Of a stretch of DNA of 64,000 bases, positions 1 through 7,595 are shown piece by piece (within the stretch, counting starts at the first letter, position 1; every line of letters starts with the position of its first letter). The stretch comes from Brevibacillus_H sp049846925 (GTDB lineage Bacteria > Bacillota > Bacilli > Brevibacillales > Brevibacillaceae). The notes below the pieces were generated by a model. The model was not told the origin of the DNA, did not search any database, and worked only from the letters and a program-made list of their open reading frames with translations. A program made the position numbers and the translations under genes. The DNA lies in contig NZ_JBNCMT010000001.1 in NCBI RefSeq assembly GCF_049846925.1, positions 124,001-188,000 of the forward strand, given 5' to 3'.

Positions 1-177
1 ACCAACGGCGATATCGTTGTTGCCATGACAGAAGAAGATGAAGCAACGGTTAAGCGCTTCTTCAAGGAAAAAACCCATTTCCGTTTGCAACCGGAGAATT
101 CATCACTAGAACCGATCATCCTTCAATCCGTTTCTATCCTCGGCAAAGTGATTGGTGTCTACAGAAACATTCACTAG
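1..177 (+). CDS. lexA: LexA repressor, C-terminal end (5' part outside window)
   Basis: The first 58 codons in frame 1 read as the end of LexA, the SOS repressor that cuts itself when RecA filaments form. The fragment runs from NGDIVVAMTEEDEATVKRFF to ILGKVIGVYRNIH and stops with TAG at 175-177. Within it the TVKRF segment carries the lysine (18th residue here) that serves as general base in the self-cleavage Ser-Lys dyad; the serine and the DNA-binding domain lie upstream of the window. A hairpin follows the stop. The recA gene at the other end of the window has a LexA-type box, so a regulator and a target bracket this segment. Identification rests on close resemblance to the B. subtilis LexA C-terminus as I know it. 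Confidence 0.93.
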   Translation, partial: TNGDIVVAMTEEDEATVKRFFKEKTHFRLQPENSSLEPIILQSVSILGKVIGVYRNIH

Positions 178-190
178 TGTCTACATAAGA

Positions 191-232
191 AAAGCTTGGA
201 AGCTGAACTCAAGGAGCAGCCACCAAGCTTTT
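191..232 (+). terminator. Rho-independent terminator of lexA
   Basis: AAAGCTTGG at 191-199 pairs with CCAAGCTTTT at 223-232. An inner GCTG/CAGC pair lies at 202-205 and 217-220, and a short T run follows. It lies 14 bases after the lexA stop. Confidence 0.75.
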
Positions 233-238
233 TTCATA

Positions 239-730
239 CTAGAATATCGCAATAAAGAACCATGCAATCATCGTCAACTGGATGAACACTTTAACTACAG
301 CACTACCGAGGAATGCGATCAGGGAACCGACCCCCACTTTGACCGCCTTATCTAGCGGCTGCTTCTGGATGAGCGTTTCAACAGCGATAATCAACGCAAA
401 TGGCAACAGAATCATCCCGAAAGGCGGAATAATAAAGATCCCCAGCAAGATCCCAGCAATACCCGCAATGGATGACAATCTGGAACCACCAGATTTTTTC
501 ACAAAATACAGGTTTGTCAACAAATCCGCTCCATAAGAGAACAAGCTTAAAATTCCCATCCCCCACCAAAACGACGGAGGCAAGCCCGCTGCTCCTGGAT
601 CAACCAGAACAAACTGATAAAGCAAGAAACCAATCCATAACAAGATCAGATCAGGCAGCACCGGCAAGAAGATTCCCGCAATGCTGATCCCGAACAACAC
701 TACAATCATAATCCATAACAATATCTCCAT
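239..730 (-). CDS. DUF456 family membrane protein (YqgC-like)
   Basis: This 163-residue, very hydrophobic protein has about four to five membrane segments. Glycine-rich stretches such as GIAGILLGIFIIPPFG and the conserved early FLPVLPDLILLWIGF segment are typical of the DUF456/YqgC family of small bacterial inner-membrane proteins. The family's biochemical role is unknown. The ATG at 730 is preceded by AGGAGGT at good spacing. It stands alone between the lexA end and the NAD operon, convergent with lexA. The family call is from sequence character and is fairly secure; no function can be given. Confidence 0.8.
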   Translation of the reverse strand: MEILLWIMIVVLFGISIAGIFLPVLPDLILLWIGFLLYQFVLVDPGAAGLPPSFWWGMGILSLFSYGADLLTNLYFVKKSGGSRLSSIAGIAGILLGIFIIPPFGMILLPFALIIAVETLIQKQPLDKAVKVGVGSLIAFLGSAVVKVFIQLTMIAWFFIAIF

Positions 731-807
731 GGCAACCTCCTGAAATCACCCTATCATTCAATGTGAACACTAGTTGTTTACGTGGTATGTTTCCCAAAGT
801 TTCAAAA

Positions 808-838
808 ACCCTTCTCTTGCACTTGGCAAAAGAAGGGT
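808..838 (-). terminator. Terminator of the NAD salvage operon
   Basis: ACCCTTCT at 808-815 pairs with AGAAGGGT at 831-838. Read on the minus strand the stem is followed by TTTTTG, directly after the nadE stop at 844. It closes the pncA-pncB-nadD-nadE operon. Confidence 0.8.
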
Positions 839-843
839 CTGTA

Positions 844-1662
844 TTATTTCCACCACTGATCAAAAGGAGTGACAGGCAATTCCCGCTTGTGTTGGGTTGT
901 TTTGTACCGTTTTTCAATGTTCGCTTTCACACCTGCATCAACGATGTTTCCTGTCAAATACTCATCAAGCTGATGATAAGATATTCCCAATTCATCTTCA
1001 TCGGCTCGTTGTGGCCTGTTATCCAACAAATCGGCTGTTGGCGTTTTCAAATAGAGTTTTTCAGATGCGTCCAATGCTCGCAAAAGCTCTCTGCCTTGAC
1101 CTTTTGTAAGACCTGTAAGTGGAAGAATATCTGCTCCGCCATCTCCAAACTTGGTGAAGAAACCAGTTATTGCTTCTGCCGCATGATCGGTCCCAATGAC
1201 CAAGCTATTTCGATCTCCTGCAATAGCATATTGAGCGATCATTCTCATTCTTGCTTTCACATTTCCTTTGTGAAAATCAGCCAACTCTTGACCAGTAACA
1301 TCACGGTGTGTAGATACAAGGGCATTTACAGAATCTTGAATGTTAAAAACAATCGTTTCGTCGGGTTTTATAAATACCAAAGCTTCCTGAGCATCATCTT
1401 CGTCTTTTTGTACTCCGTATGGCAATCGTACCGCACAGAATTTTGCATCATATCCTTCAATACGTAGCTCTTCTACCGCTAATTGAGCCAATCTTCCTGC
1501 TAATGTGGAGTCTTGCCCTCCACTGATTCCTAAGACAAAACCTTTTGCACCTGCCTTTTTACAATAAGCCTTTAGGAACTCTATTCGATTGCGAATTTCC
1601 TCTTTACTATTAATAGTTGGTTTGACATGCAAAGCGTCTATTATTTGTTTTTGAGTGTCCAT
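844..1662 (-). CDS. nadE: NAD+ synthetase, ammonia-dependent
   Basis: NadE makes NAD+ from deamido-NAD+ (NaAD), ATP and ammonia, the last step of NAD synthesis. The PP-loop ATP-binding motif SGGQDS is at about residues 47-52. The DNRPQRADEDELGISYHQLD segment near residue 215 matches the bacterial NadE substrate-binding region. I chose the ATG at 1662 (272 residues, the usual length) because an AGGGG site sits about ten bases upstream; the GTG at 1680 in the same frame would put that site inside the gene. It is last in the operon, after the nadD-like gene. Identity is clear. Confidence 0.95.
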   Translation of the reverse strand: MDTQKQIIDALHVKPTINSKEEIRNRIEFLKAYCKKAGAKGFVLGISGGQDSTLAGRLAQLAVEELRIEGYDAKFCAVRLPYGVQKDEDDAQEALVFIKPDETIVFNIQDSVNALVSTHRDVTGQELADFHKGNVKARMRMIAQYAIAGDRNSLVIGTDHAAEAITGFFTKFGDGGADILPLTGLTKGQGRELLRALDASEKLYLKTPTADLLDNRPQRADEDELGISYHQLDEYLTGNIVDAGVKANIEKRYKTTQHKRELPVTPFDQWWK

Positions 1663-1679
1663 CTTATCTTTACCCCTCA

Positions 1680-2294
1680 CTATCGATAAAGTTTGTTGGT
1701 TTTAATGTAGTCGTAACAACAGTCTGGAACCAAGTATCGAGGTTCCCCTCCACGTTTGAATTCTTCACGAATATAGGTTGAACTGATTTCCATCGCCAAT
1801 CCTTTGTCGATCAAATGAAAAGTACTTCCATTATCGGCGTTTCGCAGAACAGGAGATTTGCTGATCGCTTTTAACATGTCGATCCCGTCTCTTGCCATGA
1901 CGATAAATTTGTTTTCATTGATTAAACCCTCTGCATTCTTCCATTTTCCCTCACCGATATCAACCAGCAAATCGGCTCCCATGATGAAATAAATTTCATC
2001 GTCAGGATACTTCTCTTTAAAGTGTTTCAGCGTGAGGTAGGTGGCAATCTCCCAACCGAATTGTTTCATTTCATAATCATCAGCTACAAATTTATCGTTG
2101 TTTTCAATTGCCTTGACAACCAAGTTCCAACGATGCTCGTCAGTGATATTCATGTCTTTATCTGTACGTTGACTAGAGCAAGGCAGAAAAATCACCTTAT
2201 CCAGTTTGCACCGGTGAGCCACTGTACTCGCTGTCCACAGATGAACATTGGTAATCGGATCAAACGAAGATCCGTAGATTCCAATCTTGGCCAT
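1680..2294 (-). CDS. nadD: Nicotinate-nucleotide adenylyltransferase-like protein
   Basis: This nucleotidyltransferase of 204 residues should convert nicotinate mononucleotide plus ATP to NaAD. The nucleotide-binding motif reads GSSFDPITNVHLW at residues 8-20 instead of the common GGTFDPPHxGH form, and the ISSTYIR motif is present near residue 171. Its position between pncB and nadE completes the salvage route nicotinamide to NAD. Housekeeping nadD in Bacillales lies elsewhere (near aroD/yqeH), so this is probably a second, salvage-dedicated copy; that is inference. An AGGAGG site lies five bases before the ATG. A nicotinamide-mononucleotide specificity cannot be excluded from sequence alone. 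Confidence 0.82.
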   Translation of the reverse strand: MAKIGIYGSSFDPITNVHLWTASTVAHRCKLDKVIFLPCSSQRTDKDMNITDEHRWNLVVKAIENNDKFVADDYEMKQFGWEIATYLTLKHFKEKYPDDEIYFIMGADLLVDIGEGKWKNAEGLINENKFIVMARDGIDMLKAISKSPVLRNADNGSTFHLIDKGLAMEISSTYIREEFKRGGEPRYLVPDCCYDYIKTNKLYR

Positions 2295-2304
2295 AGTCTC
2301 CTCC

Positions 2305-3768
2305 TTATTTTTGATTGAGCTGATTTACTTTTTGCTGAATTTCTTCGATGAGTTTCATTTTGTTACTCCAACAATTTTGACTTAAGCTAACTGGATATTC
2401 CGCAGGATTCATCGTTCGTTTGTATTCATCCCACAATACATCCAGATTTTCTTTTACAAACCCCTGGATTTCATGAATTGTTGGAAGCTGATAGACCAAT
2501 TCCCCATTTGTAAAAATGACTTGATGGAGTTCTCTCGCTTCAAAATTCGTAACAAATTTTGATATATACGTATGAACGGGGTGAAACATGTGAAGACGAG
2601 TTTCATTTTGAACGTCTTCGTGTTCCAGAGCAATATAGTCGCCCTCTGATTTGCCATTTCCTTTGTTTATGATGCGATAAGCCTTTTTTCGTCCAGGTGT
2701 TGAAATTTTTTCAGGATTGGAGCTGATTTTCATGGTATCTACCATCACGCCGTTTTCATTTTCAATGGAGATCAGCTTATAAACGGCTCCCAGAGCTGGT
2801 TGGTCATAAGCCGTAATGAGTTTGGTACCTATGCCCCATACATCAATTTTTGCTCCCTGCGCTTTCAGGTTCATGATGGTGTATTCATCCAAATCATTGG
2901 ATGCGTAGATTTTTGCGTGGGGAAAGCCCGCCTCATCAAGCATTTTACGTGCTTCTTTAGATAGATAAGCCAAATCACCGCTATCCAAACGAATTCCTTT
3001 AAAATTGATTCGATCTCCAAATTCTTTTGCAACTCGGATCGCTGTAGGAACACCCATTTTTAACGTATTGTACGTATCCACCAAGAATACGCAATCCTTG
3101 TGTACCTCAGCATATTTACAAAAAGCAGTGTACTCGTCTAGGTAAGCTTGAACCATCGCATGGGCATGTGTTCCTGCCGTTGGAATTCCAAAAAGCTTAC
3201 CAGCACGCACATTGGATGTCGCATCAAATCCAGCAAGATAAGCGGCTCTTGTTCCCCAAATGGCAGCTTCCATTTCTTGTGCTCGTCTGGTTCCAAACTC
3301 CATACTGACTTCATTTCCAATTACCTGCTTGATCCGAGATGCTTTCGTGGCAATAAGCGTTTGGTAGTTAACGATATTTAAGATTGCTGTTTCAATTAAT
3401 TGGGCTTCTGCCAAGGGCGCTTCGATTCGCATCAGTGGTTCATTTGCAAAAACCAATTCGCCCTCTCTCATGGAATAAACCGTTCCCGTAAAGCGAAGCG
3501 TTTGTAAATAGTTTAAAAATTCTTCGCTGTAGCCATCATCTCTCAGGAAATCAAGATCACTTTCTGTAAACCGAAAATCACTGAGATAGCTGATCACCTG
3601 TTCAAGGCCGGCAAATATGGCGTACCCGTTTTTAAAAGGATTTTTACGGAAGTAGACTTCAAAAACCGCTTTACGGTTATGAATCTGATCCCGCCAATAC
3701 ACTTGCGTCATATTAATTTGATATTTATCGGTGTGCAAAGCAAGGCTGTCATCTATGTTCTTGTTCAT
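2305..3768 (-). CDS. pncB: Nicotinate phosphoribosyltransferase
   Basis: PncB joins nicotinate to PRPP to give nicotinate mononucleotide, with ATP hydrolysis. Recognisable motifs are the MEFGTRRAQ segment near residue 160, TAGTHAHAMVQAY with the catalytic-region histidine near 205, and RLDSGDLAYL near 265. The length, 487 residues, matches the Bacillus-type enzyme. I chose the ATG at 3768; the GTG six bases upstream lies inside the GGAAGGTG ribosome site. It sits 18 bases after pncA and 10 before nadD, as expected for one transcript. Confidence 0.95.
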   Translation of the reverse strand: MNKNIDDSLALHTDKYQINMTQVYWRDQIHNRKAVFEVYFRKNPFKNGYAIFAGLEQVISYLSDFRFTESDLDFLRDDGYSEEFLNYLQTLRFTGTVYSMREGELVFANEPLMRIEAPLAEAQLIETAILNIVNYQTLIATKASRIKQVIGNEVSMEFGTRRAQEMEAAIWGTRAAYLAGFDATSNVRAGKLFGIPTAGTHAHAMVQAYLDEYTAFCKYAEVHKDCVFLVDTYNTLKMGVPTAIRVAKEFGDRINFKGIRLDSGDLAYLSKEARKMLDEAGFPHAKIYASNDLDEYTIMNLKAQGAKIDVWGIGTKLITAYDQPALGAVYKLISIENENGVMVDTMKISSNPEKISTPGRKKAYRIINKGNGKSEGDYIALEHEDVQNETRLHMFHPVHTYISKFVTNFEARELHQVIFTNGELVYQLPTIHEIQGFVKENLDVLWDEYKRTMNPAEYPVSLSQNCWSNKMKLIEEIQQKVNQLNQK

Positions 3769-3786
3769 GTTCACCTTCCCCTTCCG

Positions 3787-4344
3787 CTACTGAATATCTG
3801 CTCCAAGTGATCCTTTAAAATGACGCAAGGCCCAAGAATGACCCTCTTGATCAAAGCTTGCAACCGCATCTTGATGAATCACGATGTTGAATCCTTTGTT
3901 ATAAGCATCGACTGCTGTATGCAGTACACAAATATCGGTGCAAACTCCTACCAAATGAAGCTCCGTAATCCCTCTTGACCGCAGTTGCAATTCTAAATCC
4001 GTTCCGACAAATGCACTGTATCTTGTTTTGTCCATCCAGTACACATGATTTGCCTGTTTATTCTTTTGATAAATCTCTTCTAATTTGCCGTACAGTTTTC
4101 GCCCTTCTGTCCCCTCGATATTGTGTGGCGGAAACAATTGGGTTTCAGGGTGGAGGGAATCGTCTTCTGTATGCAGATCAATCGCAAAAACAACATAGTC
4201 ATCATTTTGGATAAACGTTTCTGTGATCTCCACAATCTTTTTCTCAATTGCTTGAGCCGGTTCCCCACACGTTAATGCCCCATTGGTTGCAACAAAATCA
4301 TTTGTGTAATCGATATTAATCAAGGCTCTTCTCTTTTTGTCCAT
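3787..4344 (-). CDS. pncA: Nicotinamidase
   Basis: PncA hydrolyses nicotinamide to nicotinate and ammonia, the entry step of NAD salvage. It is an isochorismatase-fold protein of 185 residues. The catalytic triad is visible as Asp in NIDYTNDF (about residue 8-11), Lys in DKTRYSAF (about 105) and Cys in GVCTDICVLHTAVDA (about 138). It is first in the operon. AGGAGG lies eight bases before the ATG, and the 26-bp NrtR-type palindrome at 4366-4391 lies just upstream, between the promoter and the ribosome site. Confidence 0.93.
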   Translation of the reverse strand: MDKKRRALINIDYTNDFVATNGALTCGEPAQAIEKKIVEITETFIQNDDYVVFAIDLHTEDDSLHPETQLFPPHNIEGTEGRKLYGKLEEIYQKNKQANHVYWMDKTRYSAFVGTDLELQLRSRGITELHLVGVCTDICVLHTAVDAYNKGFNIVIHQDAVASFDQEGHSWALRHFKGSLGADIQ

Positions 4345-4365
4345 ACTGGATTCCTCCTTAATTCA

Positions 4366-4391
4366 AATTAACATTTGCATAATTGTTAATT
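4366..4391. promoter_or_regulatory. Palindromic operator before pncA (NrtR-type)
   Basis: AATTAACA at 4366-4373 is followed by ten bases and then TGTTAATT at 4384-4391. A TATAAT-like -10 (4407-4412 on the complement) lies just upstream in the direction of pncA transcription, so a bound protein would block the operon. The twin at 5205-5230 has the same half-sites and the same 10-base gap. Confidence 0.75.
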
Positions 4392-4407
4392 GATTATTTT
4401 AAAAAAA

Positions 4408-5184
4408 TTATATTTTTGTATGGTAAATCGACTTGTTCAACTCTACCTCTATAAAGCGATACAACTGAGTGGGTCGTTTGGAAGTTCGTGTTGTTTTCTT
4501 TCCTTTGATTTCCTGGATAAACGGCAAGGTTTTCACTTTCCTTGCAAATGCAGATTCCACTACGATGGCAGAATCGTTTGTGACTGTTAAAAGGACTGCT
4601 TGCAGCTCTGAGTACGTAAATTCTTCAGGTAAAAACTCTTTTGCCACTGTTGTTCCAAGCAGCTTATTCTGAATCACTTTGATCGCGTCTTTAATGATCC
4701 TAGCGTGATCAAATGCCAGATCAAGCGTTAAAACATCTTTTACGGAGAACAACTCTACTTCGCTTGCATCATCATTGGCTTGTCGATTGGAAAGTGTAAA
4801 TTCTGGTACGATCGCATAATGAGCATTCGAGATAATCCAGCCTCTCGGATCACGACCAGGATCATCGTAAACACCAAAATGTTCGAGGTGAATATGTTCT
4901 ACACCTGTCTCTTCCTTCAGTTCTCGCTCGGCAGATTGGAACGCATTCTCATTAGGATTCACAAATCCACCAGGCAAAGCCCATTTCCCCGCTTCGATAT
5001 TTGGTCGATTCTCACTGTCCACCATGCTTCGTTTAATCAACATAATTTGTAGATCATAGACGGGCGGTTTGAAGTTTTCCACCTTGATCGGAACAATGGT
5101 AAAAACGGCGATATCCGATGTGTAGCCATCTGGTGTCCGATATTTTTTAACATCGTACTCTTTTAGTGCTTGTTCATTTGACAT
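4408..5184 (-). CDS. nrtR: NrtR-type Nudix regulator of NAD metabolism
   Basis: This 258-residue protein has an N-terminal Nudix domain (about residues 20-165) and a C-terminal winged-helix-like part (about 170-250) containing KEFLPEEFTYSELQAVLLTV, the pattern of NrtR regulators. NrtR proteins bind ADP-ribose and repress NAD genes. The Nudix box is complete: G, five residues, E, seven residues, RELKEETGV, about residues 71-93. The protein might therefore also hydrolyse ADP-ribose; some NrtRs have lost this. It sits upstream of the complete PncA-PncB-NadD-NadE operon with matching palindromes before both units, which supports the regulator role. AGGGAG lies seven bases before the ATG. A plain ADP-ribose pyrophosphatase is the alternative. 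Confidence 0.85.
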   Translation of the reverse strand: MSNEQALKEYDVKKYRTPDGYTSDIAVFTIVPIKVENFKPPVYDLQIMLIKRSMVDSENRPNIEAGKWALPGGFVNPNENAFQSAERELKEETGVEHIHLEHFGVYDDPGRDPRGWIISNAHYAIVPEFTLSNRQANDDASEVELFSVKDVLTLDLAFDHARIIKDAIKVIQNKLLGTTVAKEFLPEEFTYSELQAVLLTVTNDSAIVVESAFARKVKTLPFIQEIKGKKTTRTSKRPTQLYRFIEVELNKSIYHTKI

Positions 5185-5204
5185 TGCTGATCTCCCTCAA
5201 TCGA

Positions 5205-5230
5205 AATTAACAATTATCATTTTGTTAATT
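5205..5230. promoter_or_regulatory. Palindromic operator before nrtR
   Basis: AATTAACA at 5205-5212, ten bases, then TGTTAATT at 5223-5230. It is built exactly like the site before pncA. It begins two bases after the -10 of the nrtR promoter, where it would overlap the transcription start, which points to autorepression. Confidence 0.78.
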
Positions 5231-5232
5231 GT

Positions 5233-5261
5233 ATTTTACTGGACTTATTTTTGATTGTCAA
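5233..5261 (-). promoter_or_regulatory. Sigma-A promoter of nrtR
   Basis: On the minus strand TTGACA (complement of 5256-5261), a 17-base spacer and TAAAAT (complement of 5233-5238) make a near-consensus vegetative promoter. The palindromic operator follows immediately downstream. Confidence 0.8.
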
Positions 5262-5450
5262 CCTGATTTTTCCACCTGAAGAAAATAAGCATTATGATTT
5301 TGAAGTTTCCGACAACACTCACTTTGTGGGAACAATCCTTCCTGACTCGTGTTTCGAGTACAAAAGAAAGATACATTTTCTCTTTTGTTAAGTAACCTTT
5401 GGTAGCTTGTCCCATTCTCGATGGTAAAGCATTCTCCTTGCTCTTTCTAT

Positions 5451-5502
5451 CCCTTTCTTCATTGCAATTTCCATTTCTGGTATTATTGCAATAAAGAAAG
5501 GG
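5451..5502. repeat. Long inverted repeat between nrtR and the next unknown gene
   Basis: An 18-base arm at 5451-5468 (CCCTTTCTTCATTGCAAT) pairs with 5485-5502 with a single mismatch, leaving a 16-base loop. It ends ten bases before the stop of the 311-residue unknown gene, so it could stop that transcript, although a clean T run is missing. The 282 bases 5231-5512 hold only the nrtR promoter, a stretch with a 17-base match to 8711-8727, and this hairpin. Confidence 0.6.
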
Positions 5503-5512
5503 TTCTCTAGTT

Positions 5513-6448
5513 TCAAGCCCGATCTAGAAATGAATAATTACCGTCTAACAAGATTCGGTCGGATCGCGTGTCTCTCCAGGTGATGGTCGTATATATGTCC
5601 GTTTCAGCACCTTTTTGTTTGGTGTAAGAAACTTTGATCGGCTGTTTATTTGTAGATATCGTATAAGTCTGAACTTTGGATCCAAGTTTAACGTCAGATC
5701 CCTCTGGTTCTTCAACTATGGCAATTTCGACAGTCCGTGGGGCTCCCTCTGTTCGTAAAGCTAGCCTGAATGTGTATAGACCGGCAACTAATCCGCCATG
5801 CCCCTGATAAACCATATTTACATTTGAATTTGGATTTGTGTTAGAAAAAGATGCCTCATAGTTCCAGGCTTTGTTGCCTGTTTTTCGGTGATCTATTTTT
5901 ATACTAGGAGAAGACCCGTTCCAACGAGGTGCTAGATAATAAATCTTTTTAGGTAGAGATGAAGAAGTCAACAATCGGTTCACATATTGAGGTGCATCAC
6001 TCGGAGTCCCCACATATTCAATAACTGCTTCAACTCTTTCACGTATACTTGCACCAGCTCCAAAGCGTTCGCCTCTCGCGCGAGCACTTCCAACTAATCG
6101 TCTTTTTAGTCGTTGGAACTCCTGAACTTGACGCCTCGTATTATTCCATTTAGTATCTAAATCACCTTTTCCCCATACTTCCGCATACTGCCATTCCACT
6201 CTGGATTTTAGATCTCCTTCAATAGAATCTATAGTAATAATGCGATTTCCAGCAGGTTGATAGCCTACATTAAACGTGGCATCACCTCTTCGTACTTCCT
6301 CATGAACTTTGTAATCAACGATAACCCATCCATCATCAGGAAAATATTCTTGTGCAGGAGGGTTATCAGTTGTTGGGTTTGGTCCCCCTCTCGCACGGGC
6401 ATCCAATATAAAAGCATTTACCGTTCTCCGCTCGCCAATTCGAGGCAT
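5513..6448 (-). CDS. Hypothetical protein, 311 residues
   Basis: I do not recognise a family. The protein has no signal peptide or membrane segment. The N-terminal third begins MPRIGERRTVNAFILDARAR, is rich in charged and Asp/Pro residues, and includes an Arg/Gln-rich helical stretch near residues 105-150. The C-terminal half (about 185-311) is rich in beta-type residues, Asn, Ser and Thr (for example YEASFSNTNPNSNVNMVY) and looks like one or two beta-sandwich domains. I chose the ATG at 6448, which has GGAG eight bases upstream; the ATG at 6478 has no ribosome site. It is a single gene, flanked by hairpins, in an accessory-looking region. A structural or surface-binding role would be a guess. 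Confidence 0.65.
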   Translation of the reverse strand: MPRIGERRTVNAFILDARARGGPNPTTDNPPAQEYFPDDGWVIVDYKVHEEVRRGDATFNVGYQPAGNRIITIDSIEGDLKSRVEWQYAEVWGKGDLDTKWNNTRRQVQEFQRLKRRLVGSARARGERFGAGASIRERVEAVIEYVGTPSDAPQYVNRLLTSSSLPKKIYYLAPRWNGSSPSIKIDHRKTGNKAWNYEASFSNTNPNSNVNMVYQGHGGLVAGLYTFRLALRTEGAPRTVEIAIVEEPEGSDVKLGSKVQTYTISTNKQPIKVSYTKQKGAETDIYTTITWRDTRSDRILLDGNYSFLDRA

Positions 6449-6831
6449 ACACATCTCTCCTGCATAGATTTTTTCCATTTCATCATATTTAGCCTAGAGA
6501 TGAATGGTGCAGGAGTTGGACAAATTGACAAGGCAGATAGTTCGTAATTTTATTTCCTCGAGTAATGATTAGTAAAATTCAGCATTGAGGAAGCCTGTTG
6601 TCCAAACAGAAAATCTGTTGGTACTATTAAAAAATTAAATGACTTGTATAATTTATTCGTATTTTTTGTCATAGGAGGGCCCATGTGGAAAATAAATCAA
6701 ATTCGTTACTTGCTCGTAATCTTGAATTAGAAGTACATCGTGTGTTGCGATAAAAATGAATGTCGCCTGAAGAAACAAGAATTGAAACTCCTTTATGTGG
6801 CAAAATATTTTATAGGAGGCGACAGTAATAC
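6449..6831. other. Intergenic region with a possible 22-codon ORF
   Basis: This is divergent control space between the unknown minus-strand gene and the DUF3231 gene. The only coding hint is a GTG-started ORF of 22 codons at 6685-6753, beginning MENKSNSLLARN, with a very good AGGAGGG site five bases upstream. It could be a leader peptide or the stub of a decayed gene. I see no other conserved structure. Confidence 0.4.
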
Positions 6832-7404
6832 ATGGTTAACTTATTGGAAGCAACCGTAGATACGATCAAAACAATGATAGATCAAGATGAAGATCAACCT
6901 CTTCATGTTGGAGAGGTAATGGGATGTTGGTTATATTTAGCAGGTCTTGAATTAGCCAAAACAACGGTTCAAGCAGCAATTAACTCTACAACCGATCACG
7001 AATTAAAAGAATTGCTGGAAGAAGATTTGGCGCTTGGAACCAGCCAAAGAAAACGGCTTCATGATTTCATGATTAATAATGGAATTACCTTACCCCCTTC
7101 TTCCGAAGATATGCCAAAAACAGATCCAAATAATATTCCACTTGGAGTTAAATTAACGGACGATGTTCTCGCCAATGAATTATCGCTTAAGATATTAAGC
7201 CTAATTGTCCGGGCCGCCGGGATTTCTGCCGAATCGATCCGTGCTGATGTCGGTATGTTGTTTATTCAGTTCCAAAGTGAAAAATTAGCATTTGCGGCCA
7301 AATTGAAACACTCTATGCGTAAACGAGGTTGGATTCGAATGCCACCGTTCTACATTCCTCCTGGTTCCACTCAACCAACGAAATCTATACAAACAAATGA
7401 TTAA
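6832..7404 (+). CDS. DUF3231 family protein
   Basis: This 190-residue, mostly helical protein matches the DUF3231 pattern common in Bacillales: a four-helix unit opening with LHVGEVMGCWLYLAGLELAK and a second helical part ending in MRKRGWIRMPPFYIPPG. Many members have two tandem units of about 160 residues; this one has a single unit. DUF3231 proteins resemble ferritin-like or CotF-like spore proteins, but their role is unproven. AGGAGG lies 12 bases before the ATG, a rather long spacing. A hairpin terminator follows, so it is probably transcribed alone. Confidence 0.75.
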   Translation: MVNLLEATVDTIKTMIDQDEDQPLHVGEVMGCWLYLAGLELAKTTVQAAINSTTDHELKELLEEDLALGTSQRKRLHDFMINNGITLPPSSEDMPKTDPNNIPLGVKLTDDVLANELSLKILSLIVRAAGISAESIRADVGMLFIQFQSEKLAFAAKLKHSMRKRGWIRMPPFYIPPGSTQPTKSIQTND

Positions 7405-7414
7405 CATTTACGAC

Positions 7415-7433
7415 GGGTGACATTTTGTCACCC
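7415..7433 (+). terminator. Terminator of the DUF3231 gene
   Basis: GGGTGACA at 7415-7422 pairs with TGTCACCC at 7426-7433, followed by TATTCTTTTG. Confidence 0.8.
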
Positions 7434-7526
7434 TATTCTTTTGTGAATCAAGAACACCTACACTCAATGTTGGTTTGATCTCTGCCTTGTTTTCCTTTTG
7501 CATCTGCCCCCCCTCCTTCCACTCAA

Positions 7527-7541
7527 TTACCGTTGTGTTAA
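7527..7541 (+). repeat. 15-base motif shared with 9781-9795
   Basis: TTACCGTTGTGTTAA occurs here, 69 bases before the YdcF-like gene, and again identically at 9781-9795, ahead of a small membrane-protein gene. Being upstream of a plus-strand gene in both cases, it may be a shared regulatory site. Confidence 0.45.
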
Positions 7542-7595
7542 GCCAAATCAAAGAGTAATATCAAAGTAGTTTTCTAAAAGGTGGTGACTTTGGAA

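Noticed and set aside
763..1467. A 234-codon plus-strand ORF opposite nadE
   Set aside because: It is antisense to a clear nadE, starts inside the terminator region without a ribosome site, and its translation is Cys/Phe/Ser-rich shadow sequence.
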